NCBI RefSeq assembly: GCF_003060965.1
Contig: NZ_QAII01000048.1
Span: 76,018 to 138,148, forward strand
DNA from: Caulobacter sp. HMWF025
GTDB lineage: Bacteria > Pseudomonadota > Alphaproteobacteria > Caulobacterales > Caulobacteraceae
Reading direction: 5' to 3'
Length of the DNA stretch: 62,131 nucleotides
Below are positions 57,302-62,131 of this stretch, in pieces (the first letter of the stretch is position 1; each line of letters starts with the position of its first letter). The position numbers were made by a program, and so were the translations under genes. The notes under the pieces are model-generated. The model was not told the origin of the DNA. It did not search any database and worked only from the letters and a program-made list of their open reading frames with translations.

Positions 57302-58369
57302 CTAGCCGCCGCTCTTGGCGGCCTTGGCGGCCCGGTCGCGCTCGACCTGCCGCCAGCGGGCGACATTGGCCTCGTGCTCGGCATAGGTGCGGGCGAACAC
57401 ATGACCGCCCGTACCGTCGGCCACGAAATAGAGCTCGTCGCTGTTGGGCGGGTTCATGACCGCCGCCAGGGCTTCGCGGCCCGGATTGGCGATCGGCGTC
57501 GGCGGCAGGCCGTTGATCAGATAGGTGTTGTAGGGCGTCTGACGCTGCAGCTCCGAAAGACGGATGCCCCGTCCCAGCGGGCGGCCCCGGGTCAGGCCAT
57601 AGATGATGGTCGGATCACTGCCCAGGCGCATGCCGGTGCGCAGGCGGTTGACGAAAACGGCGGCGACGCGGGGCCGCTCCGAGGCCAGACCCGTTTCCTT
57701 CTCGACGATCGAGGCCAGGGTTGCGGCCTCTTCCTTGGTCGAGAACGGCAGACCCGACTGGCGACCGGCCCAGAGCTGGGCCAGCAGTTCGTCACGGTCG
57801 TCCATCATCCGCTGCAGGACAGCCGAGCGGTCCTCACCGCGTTCGACCTGATAGGTCTCCGGCAGGATGGCCCCTTCGGGCGGGGTCGGGACCACGCCGG
57901 TCAGCACGGGCGAACGCATCAGGATCTCGACCGCCATTTCCGAGGTCACGCCCTCGGGGATCGTCACCTGGTGACGAACAATGCGACCGTGGCGGATAGC
58001 GTCCAGCACCTGGGCCATCGAGGCCCGGCTCTTGAATTCGTATTCGCCGGCCTTCAGGGCCCGGGCTGCACCGGTCACCTGGGCGGCGGTAATGAAGATC
58101 GACGACGAGCGGATGGCCCCACCCCGCTCGAGGCTGCTGGCAATCTCGGGCAGGCTGGCCCCCTTACGCAGGACCACCGAGGTCACATCGCCGGAGCGCG
58201 CCGCTGGCCCGGGGCCTTGATAGAGCCACAGGCTGCCCAGCACCAGGACCAGGCCGATCAGGGCCAGAGTCGCCCCACCGGCCATGACCATGGCGATCAG
58301 CCGACGGCCGATCGGGGCCGACTCGGCCTTGCGGCCCGTCTTGCGCGGGGGGGCGGCCTTGCGGCTCAC
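57302..58369 (-). CDS. mltG: Endolytic murein transglycosylase MltG
   Basis: A 355-residue bitopic enzyme: basic cytosolic N terminus, a transmembrane helix (about 25-50), a LysM-like and then a YceG domain with the catalytic glutamate in ASIVEKETG and the following RVAAVFVNRLRTGMRLGSDPT, PTPIANPGREAL. It cuts nascent glycan strands. Overlaps fabF by 4 bases. Confidence 0.94.
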   Translation of the reverse strand: MSRKAAPPRKTGRKAESAPIGRRLIAMVMAGGATLALIGLVLVLGSLWLYQGPGPAARSGDVTSVVLRKGASLPEIASSLERGGAIRSSSIFITAAQVTGAARALKAGEYEFKSRASMAQVLDAIRHGRIVRHQVTIPEGVTSEMAVEILMRSPVLTGVVPTPPEGAILPETYQVERGEDRSAVLQRMMDDRDELLAQLWAGRQSGLPFSTKEEAATLASIVEKETGLASERPRVAAVFVNRLRTGMRLGSDPTIIYGLTRGRPLGRGIRLSELQRQTPYNTYLINGLPPTPIANPGREALAAVMNPPNSDELYFVADGTGGHVFARTYAEHEANVARWRQVERDRAAKAAKSGG

Positions 58370-59646
58370 GAGACTTTACGGAACACGACGGAGGCGTTGG
58401 TGCCGCCGAAGCCGAAGCTGTTGGACACCGCGACATCGATCTTCATCGGCACGGCCTTGTGCGGGGCCAGGTTCATGGCGACCTCGACGTCGGGATTGTC
58501 GAGATTGATCGTCGGCGGCGCAATCTGGTCGCGGATCGCGAGGATCGAGAAGATCCCCTCGATCGCGCCGGCGGCACCCAGCAGGTGGCCGGTCATCGAC
58601 TTGGTCGACGACATCACCACGTTGCCGGCATGGTCGCCCAGGAAGCGCTCGACGGCCTTGGCCTCGATGCCGTCGGCCATGGTCGAGGTGCCGTGGGCAT
58701 TGACGTAGTCGATGTCCGAGGGCTTCAGGCCGGCGTCCTTCACGGCCGCCGACAGGGCCCGGAAGCCGCCGTCGCCGTCTTCGGACGGGGCGGTGATGTG
58801 ATAGGCGTCGCCCGAGAGGCCATAGCCCACGACCTCGGCATAGATCTTCGCGCCACGCGCCTTGGCGTGCTCGTATTCTTCCAGGACCAGGGCGCCCGCG
58901 CCTTCGCCCATCACAAAGCCGTCGCGGTCCTTGTCATAGGGGCGCGAGGCCTTTTCCGGCTCGTCGTTGCGGTCGGTGGACACGGCGCGGCAGGCAATGA
59001 AGCCGGCGATCCCGACCTTGCAGACGGCGGCTTCGGCACCACCGGCCACCATGACGTCGGCATCGCCGTACTTGATCATCCGGGCGGCATCGCCGATCGC
59101 GTGGGCTCCGGTGGCGCAGGCCGTGACCACCGAGTGGTTGGGGCCCTTGAAGCCGTAGCGGATCGAGACCTGACCCGAGATCAGGTTGATCAGGGCGGAC
59201 GAGATGAAGAACGGGCTGACCCGGCGCGGGCCCTTGGTTTCCATCTCGACGGCCGTGTCGGCGATGGTCGAGAGACCGCCGATGCCCGACCCCATGATCA
59301 CGCCGGTGCGATACTTGTCTTCCTCGGTTTCCGGCACCCAGCCGGAGTCCTTCACCGCTTCGTCGGCGGCGGCGATGCCGTAGAGGATGAAGTCGTCGAC
59401 GCGCTTCTGGTCGCGCGGGCTCATGGTCAGGTCGGGATTGAACGCACCCTCAACATCGGGGCCGCCGCCGCCGCGGCCGTCAACGCGCGGCACCTCGCAG
59501 GCGACCTTGCAGGCATAGTCGGTGGGGTCGAAGGCCGAGATTCGGTTGGCCCCGGACTTGCCGGCCAGGATGTTCTTCCACGACACTTCAACGCCATGGC
59601 CCAGCGGAGTCAGCAGACCCAGACCGGTTACGACAACTCTACGCAT
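58366..59646 (-). CDS. fabF: 3-oxoacyl-[acyl-carrier-protein] synthase II
   Basis: A 426-residue beta-ketoacyl-ACP synthase. Catalytic Cys177 in TACATGAHAIG, His318 in NAHGTST and His354 in KSMTGHLLGAAG. Starts MRRVVVTGLGLLTPLG. Length and FYY-type gate region agree with FabF rather than FabB. Preceded by an intrinsic terminator after acpP. Confidence 0.96.
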   Translation of the reverse strand: MRRVVVTGLGLLTPLGHGVEVSWKNILAGKSGANRISAFDPTDYACKVACEVPRVDGRGGGGPDVEGAFNPDLTMSPRDQKRVDDFILYGIAAADEAVKDSGWVPETEEDKYRTGVIMGSGIGGLSTIADTAVEMETKGPRRVSPFFISSALINLISGQVSIRYGFKGPNHSVVTACATGAHAIGDAARMIKYGDADVMVAGGAEAAVCKVGIAGFIACRAVSTDRNDEPEKASRPYDKDRDGFVMGEGAGALVLEEYEHAKARGAKIYAEVVGYGLSGDAYHITAPSEDGDGGFRALSAAVKDAGLKPSDIDYVNAHGTSTMADGIEAKAVERFLGDHAGNVVMSSTKSMTGHLLGAAGAIEGIFSILAIRDQIAPPTINLDNPDVEVAMNLAPHKAVPMKIDVAVSNSFGFGGTNASVVFRKVS

Positions 59647-59730
59647 GGATCACTCCCAACCTTCTCGCGCACCGGCGTTGCGGACGGGCGAGCCCGTCGG
59701 AGCGCTTGGTGCGAATCCTGGCCACATACG

Positions 59731-59775
59731 AAAACCGCCGCGCGCACGATGGCAAGAGCCCGTGCTGCGCGGCGG
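59731..59775 (-). terminator. Intrinsic terminator between acpP and fabF
   Basis: On the minus strand a CCGCCGCGC-type arm pairs with GCGCGGCGG, loop about ten bases, followed by TTTT. It lies after acpP and before fabF, so it may set high acpP relative to fabF. Confidence 0.82.
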
Positions 59776-59814
59776 TGATAGTCCTGTTCGCGTCAGTGTG
59801 CGAACCCGGAGCCT

Positions 59815-60054
59815 TTAGGCGCCGGTCTTTTCCGTGATGAACTTCACGGCGTCGCCAACCGTCTGGATGTGTTCGGCGGCGTCATCCGGAATTTCGATGT
59901 CGAACTCTTCTTCGAACGCCATGACCAGCTCGACGTTGTCGAGGCTGTCGGCACCCAGGTCGTCGATGAAGCTGGCCTTCTCGGTGACCTTCTCGGGATC
60001 GGCATCCAGATGCTCGATAACGATCTTACGCACGCGCTCGAGAATGTCGGACAT
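59815..60054 (-). CDS. acpP: Acyl carrier protein
   Basis: A 79-residue acidic four-helix protein. Phosphopantetheine Ser37 is in [10 protein letters not shown]. Starts [10 protein letters not shown] at 60054; the in-frame ATG at 60147 adds 31 residues without family likeness. Expected to be one of the most abundant proteins, fitting its own terminator. Confidence 0.97.
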   Translation of the reverse strand: MSDILERVRKIVIEHLDADPEKVTEKASFIDDLGADSLDNVELVMAFEEEFDIEIPDDAAEHIQTVGDAVKFITEKTGA

Positions 60055-60150
60055 TCTGTTTAGTCCCTCAGTTGGAATTCTGTTGCCCGCAAATGGATCA
60101 GCCGCAGCTTTACCATTCAAGGGAATTGTCGGGCCACCGCCTATCACGTT

Positions 60151-60184
60151 CCTTTTCGGGTGACCAGCCAGTCGCCCGAAAAGG
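60151..60184. promoter_or_regulatory. Inverted repeat between fabG and acpP
   Basis: CCTTTTCGGG (60151-60160) and CCCGAAAAGG (60175-60184) form perfect 10-base arms around a 14-base loop, without a clear following T run. It lies in the acpP promoter region, so it may be an operator or a weak terminator of fabG. Confidence 0.55.
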
Positions 60185-60195
60185 CCTGTGGGTGG

Positions 60196-60936
60196 CTAGA
60201 TCATGGCCATGCCGCCGTTCACGTGCAAGGTCTGGCCGGTGACATAGGCGGCCTGGTCGCTGGCGAGATAGACGCAGGCGGCGGCGATGTCGCTGCCTTC
60301 GCCGAGGCGGCCGGCCGGGATGCCGGACAGGATGCCGGCCTTCTGGGCGTCGGTCAGGGCATCGGTCATGGGGCTGGCGATGAAGCCGGGCGCGACGCAG
60401 TTGACGGTGACGTTGCGGCTGGCCAGCTCCTGGGCCAAGGCCTTGGAAAAGCCGATCATTCCGGCCTTGGAGGCCGCATAGTTGGTCTGGCCGGGATTGC
60501 CCGTAACGCCCACCACCGAGGTAATGCCGATGATCCGGCCCGACCGGCGCTTCATCATGCCCTTGGCGGCGGCCCGCGACAGGCGGAAATAGCCTTCCAG
60601 GTTCACCTTGATCACGGTGTCCCAGTCCTCGTCCTTCATCCGGACGATCAGGCCGTCCCGGGTGATGCCGGCATTGGCGATGACGATGTCCAGAGGCGCG
60701 CCGGCGGCGTCTTCCGCCCTGGCGACCAGGCCGTCCACGGCCGCGGCGTCGGACAGGTTGGCCGCCACGGTCGAGACCCGCTCGCCGAACTGGGTCGCCA
60801 GCTCGGCGAGAGCCGATTCGCGGGTTCCTGACAGCACGACATGGGCACCCTGGGCGTGAAGGGCCTTGGCGATGGCCCCGCCGATGCCGCCGGTCGCGCC
60901 GGTCACCAGGGCGGTTTTGCCTGTGAGATCAAACAT
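60196..60936 (-). CDS. fabG: 3-oxoacyl-[acyl-carrier-protein] reductase
   Basis: A 246-residue NADPH-dependent SDR. Motifs: VTGATGGIGGAIA (Rossmann loop), NAGITRDGL, catalytic Ser in ITSVVG, and YAASKAG. The C-terminal YVTGQTLHVNGGMAM ending is diagnostic for FabG. Follows fabD after a gap containing a REP-like repeat. Confidence 0.96.
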   Translation of the reverse strand: MFDLTGKTALVTGATGGIGGAIAKALHAQGAHVVLSGTRESALAELATQFGERVSTVAANLSDAAAVDGLVARAEDAAGAPLDIVIANAGITRDGLIVRMKDEDWDTVIKVNLEGYFRLSRAAAKGMMKRRSGRIIGITSVVGVTGNPGQTNYAASKAGMIGFSKALAQELASRNVTVNCVAPGFIASPMTDALTDAQKAGILSGIPAGRLGEGSDIAAACVYLASDQAAYVTGQTLHVNGGMAMI

Positions 60937-60962
60937 GGTTTTGGGTCTCCCAATCCAGATTT

Positions 60963-61051
60963 GTCATCCCGGCCGAAGAGCCGGGACCGCCGGACACGCC
61001 GGCGCCTGTAGAGGTCCCGGGTCGGCGCGCTCCGCGCTGGCCCGGGATGAC
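60963..61051. repeat. REP-like nested palindromic repeat, copy 2
   Basis: Outer arms GTCATCCCGG and CCGGGATGAC, inner GGGACC/GGTCCC arms and a CGCGC hairpin, in the same order as copy 1 at 35831-35943. It fills almost the entire gap between fabD and fabG. Confidence 0.85.
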
Positions 61052-61056
61052 GGTCA

Positions 61057-62001
61057 CTAGAGTGACTTGGCGAAGGCCTCGAGGTCGGCCGGGCTGTTGA
61101 GCGGGGTCGCCTCGGAATCCGGTGCGATCCGCTTGGCCATGCCCGACAGGACCTTGCCCGCCCCGGCTTCGGCAAAGCGGGTGATGCCGCCCTCGCCGGC
61201 CAGCCAGATCATGCTCTCGCGCCACCGGACACGGCCGGTCACCTGCTCGACCAGCAGCCCACGGATGACATCGGGATCGTGCACCGGCGCGGCCGTGACA
61301 TTGGCCACCAGCGGCGCGCGCGGCGCAATGATGGTGGTCCCGGCCAGGGCCTCGGCCATCTCGTCAGCGGCCGGCTGCATCAGCGGGCAGTGGAAAGGGG
61401 CCGAGACATTCAGCGGAATGGCCCGGGCACCCAGTTCCTTGGCCTTCTCGATGGCCTTGTCGACAGCGGCCTTGTCGCCGGAGATCACGACATTGCCGTT
61501 GTTGTTGTCATTGGCCACGACGCACACGCCAAAGGCCGAGCCGGCGGCGGCAGCGGCTTCGGCCAGGGCCAGGTCGGTCTTGGGACCGATCAGTGAGGCC
61601 ATCGCACCCTCGCCGACCGGCACGGCACGCTGCATGGCCTGGCCTCGCAGCTTCAGCAGGCGGGCGGTGTCGGCCAGGGTGATCGAGCCGGCAGCGGCCA
61701 GCGCGGAATACTCACCGAGGGAATGGCCGGCGACGAAGGCAGCCCGGTCGATCCCGATGCCGAATTCCTTCTCCAGCACCCTCGCCACGGCGAGGCTCAC
61801 GGCCATCAGGGCCGGCTGGGCGTTCTCGGTCAGGGTCAGGTCGCCCTCGGGACCTTCCTTCATCAGCGAAAACAGCTTCTGTCCCAGGGCGTCATCGACT
61901 TCCTGAAACACCTCGCGGGCTGCGGCGAAGGCCTCGGCCAGGTCCGCGCCCATCCCGACAGTCTGGCTGCCCTGGCCGGGGAAAATGAAGGCGATGCTCA
62001 T
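61057..62001 (-). CDS. fabD: Malonyl-CoA--ACP transacylase
   Basis: A 314-residue transacylase. The active-site Ser94 lies in GHSLGEYSA, with FIFPGQGSQ near the start and the His of APFHCPLMQPA. Loads malonyl groups onto AcpP for elongation. First gene of fabD-fabG-acpP-fabF. The 130 bases to the window edge contain no gene I can support. Confidence 0.97.
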   Translation of the reverse strand: MSIAFIFPGQGSQTVGMGADLAEAFAAAREVFQEVDDALGQKLFSLMKEGPEGDLTLTENAQPALMAVSLAVARVLEKEFGIGIDRAAFVAGHSLGEYSALAAAGSITLADTARLLKLRGQAMQRAVPVGEGAMASLIGPKTDLALAEAAAAAGSAFGVCVVANDNNNGNVVISGDKAAVDKAIEKAKELGARAIPLNVSAPFHCPLMQPAADEMAEALAGTTIIAPRAPLVANVTAAPVHDPDVIRGLLVEQVTGRVRWRESMIWLAGEGGITRFAEAGAGKVLSGMAKRIAPDSEATPLNSPADLEAFAKSL

Positions 62002-62131
62002 GAGGCCCGCTCCGTCTTTAAAGATTCATGTGTCGCTTGGGGCGGGAGGGTTATGGGAAAGCCTTGGTCCCGGCAAGTGCAGGGCGGACAAAGCCACCAC
62101 CCTGGCCGGGCGAGCTTGCTTTCCAGAGAGC

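Overview
The window looks like a chromosomal segment of a Caulobacter-like alphaproteobacterium (order Caulobacterales). This is inferred from the very high G+C, the M23 peptidase-bactofilin (lmdC-bacA) pair, an RNase E with an acidic insert in its S1 domain and a C-terminal GWW tail, a LexA operator of the alphaproteobacterial GAAC-N7-GAAC type, and the alphaproteobacterial suf, trp, lpt and fab gene groupings. I saw no rRNA, tRNA, CRISPR array, prophage or intact insertion sequence. Nearly all of the window is compact housekeeping sequence.

Layout. Positions 1-7242 (minus strand) hold an iron-sulfur assembly operon led by an Rrf2/IscR-type regulator: iscR - cysteine desulfurase - sufB - two hypothetical genes - sufC - sufD - sufS - sufT - sufA (cut by the window edge). 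Many of its genes overlap by 1-8 bases. A sigma70-like promoter with a perfect palindrome beside it lies upstream. Positions 7427-14317 hold an alpha/beta hydrolase, anmK, tyrS, a peroxiredoxin, lmdC-bacA and prfB, which carries its programmed +1 frameshift. Positions 14393-21317 hold a class A penicillin-binding protein and an amidase, divergent from rne. Positions 21458-28742 hold a BepA-like protease and a DsbA-like lipoprotein, thiG/thiS, aroQ-accB-accC-aat, and a DUF2155 gene with an NDUFA12-like gene.

Positions 28961-33201 are the least ordinary part: a 902-residue protein that looks like a class II ribonucleotide reductase (NrdJ) stripped of its catalytic signature but keeping the C-terminal TSCPD and cysteine-pair region, followed by two secreted pentapeptide-repeat proteins that share a C-terminal signature. 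Then come aspS, a 1-kb gene-poor stretch rich in palindromic repeats, and tpiA. Positions 37027-45187 hold ppiD-trpE, trpG-trpD-trpC, an acyltransferase and SOS-regulated lexA. Positions 45287-54927 (with pepA/holC on the minus strand) hold envelope genes lptF-lptG-lptD-surA-pdxA, followed by rsmA. Positions 55769-62001 (minus) hold the fatty-acid cluster fabD-fabG-acpP-fabF followed by mltG-yicC-gmk.

Functionally the window joins iron-sulfur assembly, peptidoglycan synthesis and remodelling, LPS export and outer-membrane protein folding, fatty-acid initiation and elongation, and tryptophan, thiamine and shikimate steps. I found no obvious new defence or mobile system. The best leads are the NrdJ-derived pseudoenzyme, the low-G+C gene nested in the suf operon, the hydrolase with Asp at the nucleophile position, the hairpins abutting lptF and lmdC or lying in the rne leader, and the two families of palindromic repeats.
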